From positions 1 through 64,000 of the forward strand of contig JBBANM010000012.1 in assembly GCA_040401995.1 (NCBI GenBank): a stretch of DNA of 64,000 nt. The letters are read 5' to 3'. The notes beneath the pieces are model-generated. The model had not been told where the DNA came from, searched no databases, and saw only the letters and a list, made by a program, of their open reading frames with translations. The stretch comes from Haliscomenobacter sp040401995. Lineage in GTDB: Bacteria; Bacteroidota; Bacteroidia; Chitinophagales; Saprospiraceae. Shown in pieces: positions 7,955 to 16,992 of the stretch (position 1 is the stretch's first letter; each line of letters starts with the position of its first letter). Both the position numbers and the translations under genes were made by a program.

Positions 7955-8437
7955 ATGCAACAGCCAGTTTTTAACGCAACTGTTAACGGGCAAACCGTAT
8001 TGGAAGGCGTTAGTGCCAGCCTTTTGGATATTGTATCAACTGGTGACAATTCTTATCACATCCTTTTTGATCAAAAGTCCTATCAAGCCAAGCTCCACAA
8101 AGTGGATTATACGGCTAAAACCTTTCACTTTATCATCAATGGCGGCCACTACGAAGTGAAATTAGCGGATCAGTTTGATCAAGTGGCCAATCGATTGGGC
8201 TTACTAAGCCAACATGCCGTCAAAATCAAAGAAATAAAAGCACCCATGCCTGGTTTGGTGCTGGAAGTTCAAGTGATACCCGGGCAATCGGTATCCAAGG
8301 GCGAGCCGCTGGTTATCTTGGAAGCCATGAAAATGGAAAACATCCTGCGTGCTCCCGGCGATGCAGTGGTACAAAAAGTACTCATCGAAAAAGGCAAAGC
8401 GGTTGATAAAAACCAATTGCTAATTGTAATGGAATAG
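7955..8437 (+). CDS. Biotin carboxyl carrier protein of an acyl-CoA carboxylase type
   Basis: A 160-residue protein whose last 75 residues form a biotinyl domain. The biotinylated lysine is K126 in EAMKMEN, and PMPGLVLEVQV plus a Q-S-V-S-K-G-E-P hairpin match the barwin-like swinging domain. The first 80 residues (QTVLEGVSASLLDIV...) resemble the N-terminal part of stand-alone carriers of propionyl/acetyl-CoA carboxylases, not canonical AccB with its PA-rich linker. The carboxylase and biotin carboxylase subunits are not adjacent, so the exact enzyme is unknown. It ends 11 bases before a convergent gene. Confidence 0.85.
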   Translation: MQQPVFNATVNGQTVLEGVSASLLDIVSTGDNSYHILFDQKSYQAKLHKVDYTAKTFHFIINGGHYEVKLADQFDQVANRLGLLSQHAVKIKEIKAPMPGLVLEVQVIPGQSVSKGEPLVILEAMKMENILRAPGDAVVQKVLIEKGKAVDKNQLLIVME

Positions 8438-8448
8438 GCGCCGAAAGC

Positions 8449-9357
8449 TTATTTTTTGCTCAATGCCTTTAACGCATTTTCCAGATAAGGATACTCAAAT
8501 TCAAAACCTGTATTCATAATCCGGTTAGCAGAAACCCTTGCACCGCTGAGCACAACATCAGCCATTTCTCCTAACCCAATACGCAGCGCCCAAGCAGGAG
8601 CAGGTATAAGCAGTGCCCTTGATTTCCAATCTCTAACAATAGCGCGGGTAAAATCTTTGTTTCGCACCGGATTCGGAGCAACAGCATTGTAGACCCCTTT
8701 CATTTCTGTATTCTCAATTGCTGCTACAAACATGCTACAAAGATCATCGATGTGAATCCAAGCGTACCATTGTTTCCCACTGCCCATGTAAGGCGCAACG
8801 CCAAATCGCAAAGGCCCCAAAAGTTGAGGCAATGCACCTCCATCCAACGTTAGCACTAACCCAATTCTTAAAGCTACCGTTCTTACCCCCGTACTTTTTA
8901 CCGCGCGGATTGCGCCTTCCCAAGCATCGCAGCTTTCCGCCAAAAAACCAGAACCAACTGGCTGATCTTCGCCAATCCAGCGGTCTTCGGGCACATTGCC
9001 ATAAAAACCAATTGCCGCACTGGAAATATAAGATTGGGGCTTCCAATCTGTTTTTTCAATCTGAGCTTTAAGTAATAAAGTGCTTTTGACCCGACTTTCG
9101 ATAATCAGTTGTTTGCGCGCTTTCGTCCAAGCTTTATCGGCAATGCCCGCGCCAGCAAGATTCACAATATGATCTACCCCTTTGAACGCCGCTTCGTCTA
9201 CAATGCCGCGATCTACATCCCAAGCGAATGCGGGAAACCGACCACTGAAATCTTCTTTCCGACTTAAATGGCGTACAGAATGCCCTTGCTCGGCAAGCAT
9301 TTGGCTCAAGTGTTTTCCTATCAAACCGGTTCCCCCGGCAATCAATACTGTAGACAT
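8449..9357 (-). CDS. TIGR01777-family NAD(P)-dependent epimerase
   Basis: A 302-residue extended-type short-chain dehydrogenase/reductase. The N-terminal nucleotide loop is GGTGLIG (residues 8-14), followed by SSAAIGFYG containing the family's modified catalytic Ser/Tyr region. ALRIGLVL and the C-terminal DUF1731-like end (RIMNTGFEFEYPYLENAL) are typical of the YfcH/TIGR01777 group. Its physiological substrate is unknown; in some bacteria members affect cell division or nucleotide-sugar metabolism. It is transcribed alone, convergent with the biotin carrier gene. Confidence 0.88.
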   Translation of the reverse strand: MSTVLIAGGTGLIGKHLSQMLAEQGHSVRHLSRKEDFSGRFPAFAWDVDRGIVDEAAFKGVDHIVNLAGAGIADKAWTKARKQLIIESRVKSTLLLKAQIEKTDWKPQSYISSAAIGFYGNVPEDRWIGEDQPVGSGFLAESCDAWEGAIRAVKSTGVRTVALRIGLVLTLDGGALPQLLGPLRFGVAPYMGSGKQWYAWIHIDDLCSMFVAAIENTEMKGVYNAVAPNPVRNKDFTRAIVRDWKSRALLIPAPAWALRIGLGEMADVVLSGARVSANRIMNTGFEFEYPYLENALKALSKK

Positions 9358-9520
9358 AGCTCTAATATTTGAAAAATTCTTATTGTAAACTGTAACACCC
9401 TAGACATATACTCGTTCATTCTCCGTTGACAATCGTGGATTTTTTTTCACTTTCCGTAAGAATAACCTATTTTTAGTCGGTTTTCTTTTTGGCTAGAAAT
9501 CTAGCTCTAATCACAACCCT

Positions 9521-9552
9521 AAGAGCTTATTCAGGATTTTGGTTCGATAACT
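9521..9552. repeat. R2 repeat fragment (ggttcgat variant)
   Basis: aagagcttattcagg followed by a ttttggttcgat-like tail matches, in inverse orientation, the copy at 62216-62251. It lies upstream of the transporter lipoprotein gene and opens a false N-terminal extension of that gene. The rest of the 9358-9599 gap shows no clear feature. Confidence 0.75.
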
Positions 9553-9599
9553 CATTTGTAGCTCGAATCAGAATCATTAATATGCTCTATTACACCATC

Positions 9600-11396
9600 A
9601 TGAACAAAAGTAAGGTAATGAAGCTTATTGAAAAATTCTCTCTCCTATTCTTCTGCGTATCCATTTTATTTACTGCTTGTGTTCCAGACAGCAAGCCAGA
9701 AGATTTTAATCGTTTTGCCCGAAAAAATAATACCGCTGTAGTCCGTTTAGAAGGAGATCCTGATCGTTTGAACCCCATTACAACCACGACCAATTATGGC
9801 AGACAAGTATCCGATTTGGTAGGGCTTTACCTTATGAGTTTTGATCCTTATACTTTGAAATTTCAGCCCATGCTGGTTAATGCAGTGCCTAAATCAACAC
9901 CAATAACCGCCGGACTCAATAAAGGGGGCATTGCCTACTCTTTTGAAATACACCCAGAAGCAGTATGGGACAACGGTTCTCCGGTTACTGGAAATGATTT
10001 TGACTTTACAGTAAAAGCCATCTTGAACCCTGCCGTTGATGCCGCAGCTTTGCGTTCTTTTGCTGTAGCCATCCGGGATGTAAAGGTTGACCCCAAAAAC
10101 CCTAAGAAATTTACTGTCATAACTGCTGATCCCACGATAGAGGGACTTTATAACTTGGCCAACCTGAGCGTCGTTTTGCCCACTTACCTCTACGACCCCA
10201 AGCAGCTGTTGAAAGACGTTTCCGTAGTGCAACTCGGCGTAAGCGACACGACCAGCATCAAAAATTTATTGCAAAACAATCCACAACTCCAGCAATTTGC
10301 CGATGTATTCAATTCCAACCCTTACGCGCGCGATCCCAAATTCATTAAAGGATGTGGCGCGTATCAATTGATCAGTTGGGAAACCGGTCAAAAAGTTACT
10401 TTGAAAAAGAAAAAAGGCTGGTGGGGCGATAAATTGGCTGATCGGTTCCCGATGTTAACTGCCAAGCCAGAAGGCATCGTTTTTAAACCTATTGAAAACC
10501 CAGCAACAGCAGTTGCTGCACTAAAAGGTGAAGAGATCGACGCAATGAATAAAATTGCACCTGAAGATTTTTTGGAATTGAAGAAAGACTCGTTTATCAC
10601 CCAGCGCTACGAATTGTCCAATCCGCCTAGTTTGACGTATTACTATTTGGCGGTGAATACGCGGGTTCCAAAACTGGCCGATAAAAGCGTACGACAAGCT
10701 TTGGCACATTCTATTAATGTTGATGAGGTCATAAAAGAAGTGTACAAAGGTTTTGGTGTTCGGGCGGTAACTCAAGTGCCTACTACTTCAGAGTTGTTCA
10801 ATCGCCAGTTGAAGCCGATTCCTTTTGATATTGCAGCAGCCAAAAAAATCTTGAAAGACGGCGGTTGGAAAGACACCAACAACAATGGCATCGTAGATAA
10901 AAACATCAACGGTCAGCAAACGGAGTTGAGCATAGCTTACACCTTTAATGGCGGAAAAGAAACTTCGCGCACATTGGCACTTTTAATAAAAAACAACGCC
11001 CGTAAAGCCGGGATCGATATTCAACTCAATGGCGTTGAAGGCAGAATGACCCTCGAAGCCTTGAAAAAACGAGAATTTGAATTGGTATCGGCAGGGATGT
11101 CTTTGAGCCCGATTTGGAATCCCAAACAAGGCTGGCATACTGAAGGCGATAACCGCACGGGATTTGGAAATGCCAGCGTTGATGCCACCATCGACGAAAT
11201 GCTCAATACCATTGATCGCAAAAAGAGAATGGCCTTGGCGTATAAATTGCAAGAAATCATGTACGATGAGCAAGCGGAGATTTCGCTGTTCATTCCGAGT
11301 GAAACGATTGCCATTCATCGGCGCTTTTCAGCGCCAAAAACGGTTTTTGTGCCTGGTTATATCGTAACGGATTTCCAATTGAAGCGCCGGAAATAG
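9600..11396 (+). CDS. ABC transporter substrate-binding lipoprotein, peptide/OppA type
   Basis: A 598-residue family 5 solute-binding protein (DppA/OppA/MppA type). An N-terminal lipoprotein signal ends in a lipobox (LFTAC, lipidated C27). RLEGDPDRLNPI, VWDNGSPVTGNDFDFTVKAILNP and the later SVRQALAHSINVDEVIKEVY are family signatures. It would bind a peptide or similar ligand outside the inner membrane and hand it to the permeases directly downstream. ATG at 9600 is chosen because it begins the lipoprotein signal; a TTG-opened frame from 9489 runs through repeat R2 and is rejected. The first permease follows after 22 bases. No regulator is adjacent. Confidence 0.88.
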   Translation: MNKSKVMKLIEKFSLLFFCVSILFTACVPDSKPEDFNRFARKNNTAVVRLEGDPDRLNPITTTTNYGRQVSDLVGLYLMSFDPYTLKFQPMLVNAVPKSTPITAGLNKGGIAYSFEIHPEAVWDNGSPVTGNDFDFTVKAILNPAVDAAALRSFAVAIRDVKVDPKNPKKFTVITADPTIEGLYNLANLSVVLPTYLYDPKQLLKDVSVVQLGVSDTTSIKNLLQNNPQLQQFADVFNSNPYARDPKFIKGCGAYQLISWETGQKVTLKKKKGWWGDKLADRFPMLTAKPEGIVFKPIENPATAVAALKGEEIDAMNKIAPEDFLELKKDSFITQRYELSNPPSLTYYYLAVNTRVPKLADKSVRQALAHSINVDEVIKEVYKGFGVRAVTQVPTTSELFNRQLKPIPFDIAAAKKILKDGGWKDTNNNGIVDKNINGQQTELSIAYTFNGGKETSRTLALLIKNNARKAGIDIQLNGVEGRMTLEALKKREFELVSAGMSLSPIWNPKQGWHTEGDNRTGFGNASVDATIDEMLNTIDRKKRMALAYKLQEIMYDEQAEISLFIPSETIAIHRRFSAPKTVFVPGYIVTDFQLKRRK

Positions 11397-11418
11397 TTGT
11401 TAATTAGCCCATATCAAT

Positions 11419-12831
11419 ATGCTTCAATACATCGCCCGCAGGCTCTTGCTTTTTGTTCCTACGCTGATTGTCATTTCGTTTATGGCATTTGGGTTGAGAC
11501 AATTGGCTCCGGGCGATCCCGTTGATACCCTCAACAAGAGCGGAAAAGGGGAAATGACTGGTGATTTGGCCACCATAGAGCGGGCTTATCTCGAAAAAGC
11601 TCGGCTATTGCAAATGGATAAGCCAACGTTTTATTTTGTGATCAATGCATCGGCTTATCCTGATACCTTTTTTCGGATCGTGCAACGCGCTCGCCGACAA
11701 ACCCTTGACGCTATTTTACAACAGTCGGGCAATTGGGCGGCGGTTTCCCACTACTTTACTAGCTTACAACAATTGGATCAGGCCGTGCGGAATCTACCTA
11801 TTAGCCTGCGTGGCGAAACCAGCGTACAGACCCAACGAAACGTCCAGGATCTGCAGTTTACGGCTCAAATTCCGCTGATAAAAAAAAGGGTTGAGCTCTT
11901 AAAAAAGCGGCTCGCCACTAATCCTAAGTTGGCGGCAAGTTTAAAACAACCAACGGCAAACCTTCAGCAACAATTCGATTTGTTACAGACTCAAACCCAA
12001 TTCTGGCGTTTGTACTTACCCAGCTTTAAGTGGTATGGATTAGACAATCAGTATCACCATTGGGTGGTAGGTTGTTTGAAGGGGAACTTGGGGATCTCGT
12101 ACGTCGACGGTCAACCAGTAACCGATAAAATTAAAGCCGCGTTGAATTGGACCTTGTTGATCAATGTCTTTTCCATTTTCTTGGCGTATCTATTTGCTAT
12201 TCCTTTAGGGGTTTACGCGGCCAGAAGAAAAGACAGATGGCAAGATCGGGTGATTGGTTTTTTTCTTTTCGCGCTTTTTGCCCTGCCTTCTTTTTGGGTT
12301 GCCATCATGCTACTGGTGCTGTTCACAACGCCTGAATTGGGGATGCAATTTTTTACGGTAACGGGGATAAGCGATCTGGCCGAAGGCGCAACATTTGGCG
12401 AACGGTTTGCAGCCAATATCCGGCATTTGATATTACCAGTGATTTGTTTGACTTACGGGTCATTGGCCTACATTGCCCGGCAGATGCGGGGCGCAATGTT
12501 GCAAACCCTGGATCAAGATTTTATTCGCACGGCTCGCGCCAAAGGCATGCCTGAATGGAAAGTCATTTGGCGTCATGCTTTTCGGAATGCGCTTTTTCCG
12601 ATGATTACATTGTTTGGCGCTATTTTTCCATCTATGTTGGCCGGATCGATATTGGTGGAATCGGTCTTTAATATCCCTGGAATGGGGAAATTAGCGATTG
12701 GCGCCATCGGACAACAGGACTGGCCGGTAGTATATGCCGTATTGATGATTGGCGCAGTACTGACCATGTTGGGCATTTTGTTTTCAGATTTACTTTACGC
12801 GTGGGCAGATCCGCGTATCAGTGCTACCTAA
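11419..12831 (+). CDS. ABC transporter permease, DppB/OppB type, with enlarged external loop
   Basis: A 470-residue permease. Helix 1 (MLQYIARRLLLFVPTLIVIS) and the APGDPVD segment are standard for OppB. The family's cytoplasmic EAA loop is ARAKGMPEWKVIWRHAFRNALFP, and PSMLAGSILVESVFNIPGMG is the conserved end. Typical members have 306-340 residues. Here about 150 extra, mostly helical, Q/L/K-rich residues lie between LLQMDKPTFYF (about residue 68) and the HHWVVGCLKGNLGISY segment (about 214), inside the first external loop. It is co-transcribed with the binding protein and the second permease. Confidence 0.88.
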   Translation: MLQYIARRLLLFVPTLIVISFMAFGLRQLAPGDPVDTLNKSGKGEMTGDLATIERAYLEKARLLQMDKPTFYFVINASAYPDTFFRIVQRARRQTLDAILQQSGNWAAVSHYFTSLQQLDQAVRNLPISLRGETSVQTQRNVQDLQFTAQIPLIKKRVELLKKRLATNPKLAASLKQPTANLQQQFDLLQTQTQFWRLYLPSFKWYGLDNQYHHWVVGCLKGNLGISYVDGQPVTDKIKAALNWTLLINVFSIFLAYLFAIPLGVYAARRKDRWQDRVIGFFLFALFALPSFWVAIMLLVLFTTPELGMQFFTVTGISDLAEGATFGERFAANIRHLILPVICLTYGSLAYIARQMRGAMLQTLDQDFIRTARAKGMPEWKVIWRHAFRNALFPMITLFGAIFPSMLAGSILVESVFNIPGMGKLAIGAIGQQDWPVVYAVLMIGAVLTMLGILFSDLLYAWADPRISAT

Positions 12832-12838
12832 TTCGGCT

Positions 12839-14092
12839 ATGACGACAGATACACTTACCTATCAACAAGCTGTATGGCAGCGATTTCGGCGGCGGCGATC
12901 TGTTCGTTGGGCTTTGCGAGGACTGTATTTTGGACTATTCTTAGCTTTGTTTGCCGATTTTTTAGCCAATGACAAACCGCTTTTTTGTCAAATCAATGGG
13001 AAGATCTACTTTCCGGTTGTACAATCCTATTTGGTACAGCTGGCCTGGAGTCATTGGGACGATCCTTTTACTACCGAAGAATGGAGCGAACAAAAATATA
13101 CTCGGGTTTGGTATCCGCTTATTCCTTATTCCAATACCAGCATCGACCATCACAACCTCAGCAGTACCAGTCCGTTGGAGGAGCAAAATGTGGTTTCCTG
13201 GCGATTTCGGCATTGGTTGGGTACTGATGGAGTAGGGCATGATGTGGCGGCAGCATTGGTTCATGGAACGCGTACTGCTTTGTCAGCCGGGATGGTTGCG
13301 ATGCTGGTGGCTTCGCTGATCGGCATTTTTTTAGGTGCTTTGGCCGGTTACTTTGGCGACGATGGATTGTACCTAAGCAGAATTCAAGTGGTTTTTAATC
13401 TATTGGCTTTCCCTATTGGCATATTTTATGGATTTGGAACACCGCATTACCCAGCTGATGCGCCACTTGGGGTATTGGGCGTTTCTTTGGGATTGCTGTG
13501 GTTGTTAGGAATTCAATTCCTAGCCAATATATTGGCAATCGCATTTGGACGCATTCCATGGTTGGGGAAAAAGATGCGCATACCAATTGACAGTTTGATC
13601 AACCGCCTGATTGAAGTTTTTGATAGCGTACCCACCTTATTATTGATCTTGTCGATGGCGGCTATTTTGGCCCGTCCCAATATTTTGTACGCCATGGCCA
13701 TCATCGGATTGATCAGTTGGACGGGCATAGCACGATTGTTGCGCGCAGAAATGCTCAAAATCCGCCAATTACAGTACATTGAAGCTGCGCAAGCGCTTGG
13801 CTACAGCCGCTGGCGGATTATTTTTCGACATGCTTTGCCCAATGCGCTCCCACCGGTTTTGATCGCCATTGCCTTTGGAATGGCTTCGGCCATTTTAATC
13901 GAAGCGTCGCTTTCAGTTTTGGGTATTGGCGTGGCTGCAGATACCGTAACCTGGGGATCCTTGCTGCGCCAAATTTCTACAACCTACCATCCAGAATGGT
14001 GGTTGGCCATTTTCCCTGGGTTGGCCATCTTTTTTTCGGTATTGCTTTTCAATTACCTTGGAGATGGCCTGAGTAGGGCGATGGATAAGTAG
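12839..14092 (+). CDS. ABC transporter permease, DppC/YejE type
   Basis: A 417-residue permease with a long N-terminal external segment containing NDKPLF..NGKIYFPV and YPLIPYS, which recalls YejE (microcin C/oligopeptide transporter) rather than DppC. It continues with the usual RHWLGTDGVGHDV motif. The EAA loop is EAAQALGYSRWRIIFRHALPNALPP. Extra hydrophobic segments lie between the first transmembrane pair and the core. ATG at 12839 lies 7 bases after the previous stop; a GTG at 12821 would overlap that gene. No ATP-binding component follows, so the ATPase must be encoded elsewhere or shared with another system. Confidence 0.86.
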   Translation: MTTDTLTYQQAVWQRFRRRRSVRWALRGLYFGLFLALFADFLANDKPLFCQINGKIYFPVVQSYLVQLAWSHWDDPFTTEEWSEQKYTRVWYPLIPYSNTSIDHHNLSSTSPLEEQNVVSWRFRHWLGTDGVGHDVAAALVHGTRTALSAGMVAMLVASLIGIFLGALAGYFGDDGLYLSRIQVVFNLLAFPIGIFYGFGTPHYPADAPLGVLGVSLGLLWLLGIQFLANILAIAFGRIPWLGKKMRIPIDSLINRLIEVFDSVPTLLLILSMAAILARPNILYAMAIIGLISWTGIARLLRAEMLKIRQLQYIEAAQALGYSRWRIIFRHALPNALPPVLIAIAFGMASAILIEASLSVLGIGVAADTVTWGSLLRQISTTYHPEWWLAIFPGLAIFFSVLLFNYLGDGLSRAMDK

Positions 14093-14123
14093 CCTGAGCA
14101 AATTTTCTTCGAGCGGGAGGGGG

Positions 14124-14324
14124 TTATTTTCCCATTTTTTTACGCATCGATTTTGGAAAAAGCTCGCTAGGACCCCTTTTGGTGGATAGCTCGCCTTTAT
14201 GGCCAGGTTTGCTGTGAACGCTTTCATAGGCAGGGCAACCAGATTTGCGGCTACAAGAAGTACCCATCAATCCTAAAAAAGAAAGCAATAGCAAACCTAA
14301 AAAAAGAACAGAAGATCGTTTCAT
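14124..14324 (-). CDS. Small lipoprotein of unknown function
   Basis: A 66-residue product with a lipoprotein signal (MKRSSVLFLGLLLLSFLGL then GTSC, lipidated C24), followed by a short basic tail with a second cysteine (C29 in KSGCPAYESVHS). The rest is K/S/G-rich and probably disordered. It is convergent with the permease operon. Short Bacteroidota lipoproteins of this kind, with a C-PAYE motif after the lipobox, are common but uncharacterised. The ATG at 14324 is chosen over an upstream one at 14345 because it begins the signal. Confidence 0.6.
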   Translation of the reverse strand: MKRSSVLFLGLLLLSFLGLMGTSCSRKSGCPAYESVHSKPGHKGELSTKRGPSELFPKSMRKKMGK

Positions 14325-14500
14325 GTGCTGAAAATTTGGTTTCAATTTGCCAAAATCGGCGCTTAAAAGTGCATTTTTTACTTAAACGCGTCAAATGCCT
14401 TGTAAAATCTAGGTTTTTCGGCTTTTTTAATCTGGAAAACTTGGTAATAATAAATGAAGCGCCTAAATTTAGGCACATTATTAATTAAAACCCTCTTGTA

Positions 14501-14773
14501 ATGAATAAAGGAGACTTGATCAACAAGATTGCCGAGAGTGCTAAGATCACTAAGGCCCAAGCAACCGATGCATTGAATGCTGTATTAGACAGCGTTGAAG
14601 GTGAATTGAAAGCTGGTGGTAAAGTAACACTTATCGGTTTTGGAACTTTCTCAATTTCTCGCCGTGATGCACGTACCGGTAGAAACCCTCAAACGGGAGC
14701 AACCATCAGCATCGAAGCTAGAAATGTCGTTAAATTCAAACCTGGTAAAGAGCTTGCAGACGCAGTGAACTAA
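14501..14773 (+). CDS. hup: HU-family DNA-binding protein
   Basis: A 90-residue histone-like protein, the standard HU length. MNKGDLINKIAESAKITKAQA is the N-terminal dimerisation helix pair, and FGTFSISRRDARTGRNPQTGA is the beta-arm signature; the arm contains the conserved RNP that intercalates into DNA. It acts as a homo- or heterodimer that bends and compacts the chromosome. It is transcribed alone and followed by a clear terminator. Confidence 0.95.
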   Translation: MNKGDLINKIAESAKITKAQATDALNAVLDSVEGELKAGGKVTLIGFGTFSISRRDARTGRNPQTGATISIEARNVVKFKPGKELADAVN

Positions 14774-14823
14774 GTTTCACCAAGCGAAAACTATAGACGC
14801 TCTATCCGAATTTAAAGCATATA

Positions 14824-14862
14824 AAGGGCAATCTGAGTTGGATACTTGGATTGCCCTTTTGT
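14824..14862 (+). terminator. Terminator after the HU gene
   Basis: A 10-bp perfect stem (aagggcaatc / gattgccctt) is followed by a T-rich tract about 50 bases after the HU stop. Confidence 0.85.
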
Positions 14863-14906
14863 TGTTCCTTTGTTCTTTGCAATACATCGAGTATTTAAAA
14901 AAACTC

Positions 14907-14914
14907 TATTTTTG
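14907..14914 (+). promoter_or_regulatory. Candidate -7 element for the cystathionine gene
   Basis: TATTTTTG matches the TAnnTTTG consensus. A TTTG at 14876-14879 is the only upstream partner and is spaced about 7 bases too far, so only the -7 is supported. The gene starts about 60 bases downstream. Confidence 0.4.
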
Positions 14915-14975
14915 CACGCGTTCCCAAACTGATGCAAAGAACACAACTAATGTCCAACCTTTTAAAAACATTCCC

Positions 14976-16121
14976 ATGAAATTTGGAACCAAAGCCATCC
15001 ATGCTGGTATCGAGCCAGATCCTGCTACCGGAGCAGTCATGACCCCTATTTACCAGACTTCTACCTATGCACAGGAAGCGCCGGGCGTACATAAAGGGTA
15101 TGAGTATGCCCGTACCCAGAATCCTACGCGCACTGTTTTAGAGCACAATTTAGCTGCTTTGGAAAATGGCCAACACGCCATTTGTTTCAGTAGCGGATTA
15201 GCGGCAATGGATGCCATCATCCGCTTGCTCAATCCAGGCGATGAAGTAATTTCTACCAACGATCTGTATGGCGGATCTTACCGGCAACTCATTCGGGTTC
15301 ATCAACGGTATGGCATTGGATCGGCTTTTGTACCTATGACCAACTTGGACGCCATCGAGGCTGCCATCACGCCTAATACAAAATTGCTGTGGATTGAAAC
15401 GCCTACCAATCCCATGCTCAATATTGTCGACATTGCGGCAGTATGCGCTATTGCAAAAAAGCATGGCATCCATACTTGTGTAGACAACACTTTTGCTTCC
15501 CCATATCTGCAAAATCCGCTTGATTTAGGCGCCGATATCGTCATGCACTCGGCTACCAAGTACATTGGCGGTCACTCAGATGTAATTCATGGCGCTGTGA
15601 TCCTCAACGACAATGAGATAGCGGCGCAGTTGCGTTTTTTACAAAATGCGGTAGGAGCTGTACCTGGACCACAAGATTGTTTCTTGATTTTGCGGGGCAT
15701 CAAAACACTACACCTCAGAGTAGAACGCGCTTGTCAAAATGCGGAGAAGATTGCCGATTTTCTCAAAGGGCATGCAAAAGTCAAAAACGTTTATTATCCT
15801 GGGTTTGAAAGTCATCCGCAACACGAGATTGCAAAAAAACAAATGCGGCATTTTGGAGCGATGGTATCCTTTGATTTGCATACTGATACTCTGGAATATG
15901 CATCAAAAGCATTGAGTAATACCCATCTTTTTACCTTGGCAGAGTCGTTAGGCGGAGTAGAATCGCTGATCGGGCACCCGGCAACGATGACTCATGCGTC
16001 GATCCCGGTAGAAGAACGGTACAAAGTGGGTTTAACCAATTCCTTGATTCGATTGAGCATCGGTATTGAGGATGTAGATGACTTGATTGAAGATTTAGAA
16101 AACGCATTGAAGCAATTGTAA
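14976..16121 (+). CDS. Cystathionine gamma-synthase / gamma-lyase (PLP enzyme)
   Basis: A 381-residue fold-type I PLP enzyme of the Cys/Met metabolism family. The cofactor lysine is K195 in HSATKYIGGHSDV, and YARTQNPTR, SSGLAAM and ETPTNPML bind PLP and substrate. The length and the GGVESLIGHPATMTHAS segment fit cystathionine gamma-synthase (MetB) or gamma-lyase; sequence alone does not separate them by eye. It acts in the cytoplasm in methionine/cysteine interconversion. ATG at 14976 places the conserved FGTKAIHAG at the N-terminus; an open extension from 14838 runs through the HU terminator and is rejected. The DinB-like gene follows by 24 bases. Confidence 0.9.
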   Translation: MKFGTKAIHAGIEPDPATGAVMTPIYQTSTYAQEAPGVHKGYEYARTQNPTRTVLEHNLAALENGQHAICFSSGLAAMDAIIRLLNPGDEVISTNDLYGGSYRQLIRVHQRYGIGSAFVPMTNLDAIEAAITPNTKLLWIETPTNPMLNIVDIAAVCAIAKKHGIHTCVDNTFASPYLQNPLDLGADIVMHSATKYIGGHSDVIHGAVILNDNEIAAQLRFLQNAVGAVPGPQDCFLILRGIKTLHLRVERACQNAEKIADFLKGHAKVKNVYYPGFESHPQHEIAKKQMRHFGAMVSFDLHTDTLEYASKALSNTHLFTLAESLGGVESLIGHPATMTHASIPVEERYKVGLTNSLIRLSIGIEDVDDLIEDLENALKQL

Positions 16122-16145
16122 ACCAAACGTTAAGCGCAAAATAAA

Positions 16146-16631
16146 ATGCAACAAACCGCCCAAAAACTACTGGACGTCCTTCATCGCGTCCTTCCCTTAC
16201 TTGAAGCCATCAGTGAAGAAGAGGCTGCTTTTAAACCGGCTCCGCATAAATGGTCGAAGAAAGAAATCATTGGTCATTTGATAGATTCGGCTAACAATAA
16301 CCAGCAAAAATTTATTCGCACCCAAGCAATTGAGGGGCATTTGGATTTTGTTGGCTATGCGCAAGACAGTTGGGTCGCAATTCAGCAATATCAGTCAGCA
16401 GATTGGAAAAACTTGATTCAGTTTTGGTATGCATTCAATACGCATATCGCCCATATCATCCGGCATGCCAACCCCGCTAAATTGGGCAATACCATTACTA
16501 TTGAAGGAACTGGGCCATTTCGCTTGGATTTCATCATGGCCGATTATGTGGAACATTTGACCCACCACTTGAAAACGGTGTTACCTGAAGCAGGTTTGGA
16601 AAGTGCTTTTTTGAATGTGTACAATGCATAA
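16146..16631 (+). CDS. DinB-like metalloenzyme-fold protein
   Basis: A 161-residue four-helix-bundle protein of the DinB/YfiT superfamily. The three metal-ligand histidines are probably H44 (EIIGHLIDS), H137 and H141 (DYVEHLTHHLKTV), the usual arrangement in the bundle core. KPAPHKWSKKEIIGHL is the common start of DinB_2-type proteins. Members include bacillithiol or mycothiol transferases, but the reaction of this one is unknown. It follows the PLP enzyme by 24 bases and may share its transcript, which then ends at a good terminator. Confidence 0.8.
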   Translation: MQQTAQKLLDVLHRVLPLLEAISEEEAAFKPAPHKWSKKEIIGHLIDSANNNQQKFIRTQAIEGHLDFVGYAQDSWVAIQQYQSADWKNLIQFWYAFNTHIAHIIRHANPAKLGNTITIEGTGPFRLDFIMADYVEHLTHHLKTVLPEAGLESAFLNVYNA

Positions 16632-16670
16632 AAATTGATCCCTTTTGTTAAAAAAGTGAAAATAAACATC

Positions 16671-16703
16671 ATGCCCATCCATTGATTTGGATGGGCATTT
16701 TTT
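16671..16703 (+). terminator. Terminator after the DinB-like gene
   Basis: A 10-bp perfect stem (atgcccatcc / ggatgggcat) is followed by TTTTTTG. Confidence 0.9.
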
Positions 16704-16992
16704 GTAAAATGGAAGGAAGTGTTCAGCAAGGGATCAATCTGAACCTCATTAAACAAGCTATTTGTGGGTTTTAAATTCAGAATATAAATTCGACTGTAAT
16801 TGGAAGTGAAAATTTAAATTTTTCAAGTTAAGGTAAATTAAATTTATCATCCTTTTTTTTAACCCAAATATAATATATAAACAACATTACCTACCTTCGC
16901 GTGGATCATGTTGATATTGAGCTACATGGAGTATATTACTTCTATTGCTTAAGTAGACTTTTACACTCATTGTTTAATTTAAATTCATTTAG
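16704..16992. other. AT-rich leader region of the TonB receptor gene
   Basis: About 290 AT-rich bases. TACCTTCG at 16892-16899 is one base off the TAnnTTTG -7 consensus, but no TTG is correctly placed upstream. No repeat or riboswitch-like structure was recognised. Confidence 0.35.

Noticed and set aside
9489..9599. N-terminal extension of the transporter lipoprotein.
   Set aside because: It crosses R2; the lipoprotein signal begins at 9600.
14838..14975. N-terminal extension of the PLP enzyme (from GTG/TTG at 14838).
   Set aside because: It crosses the HU terminator and a -7 element; the conserved FGTKAIHAG begins at 14976.
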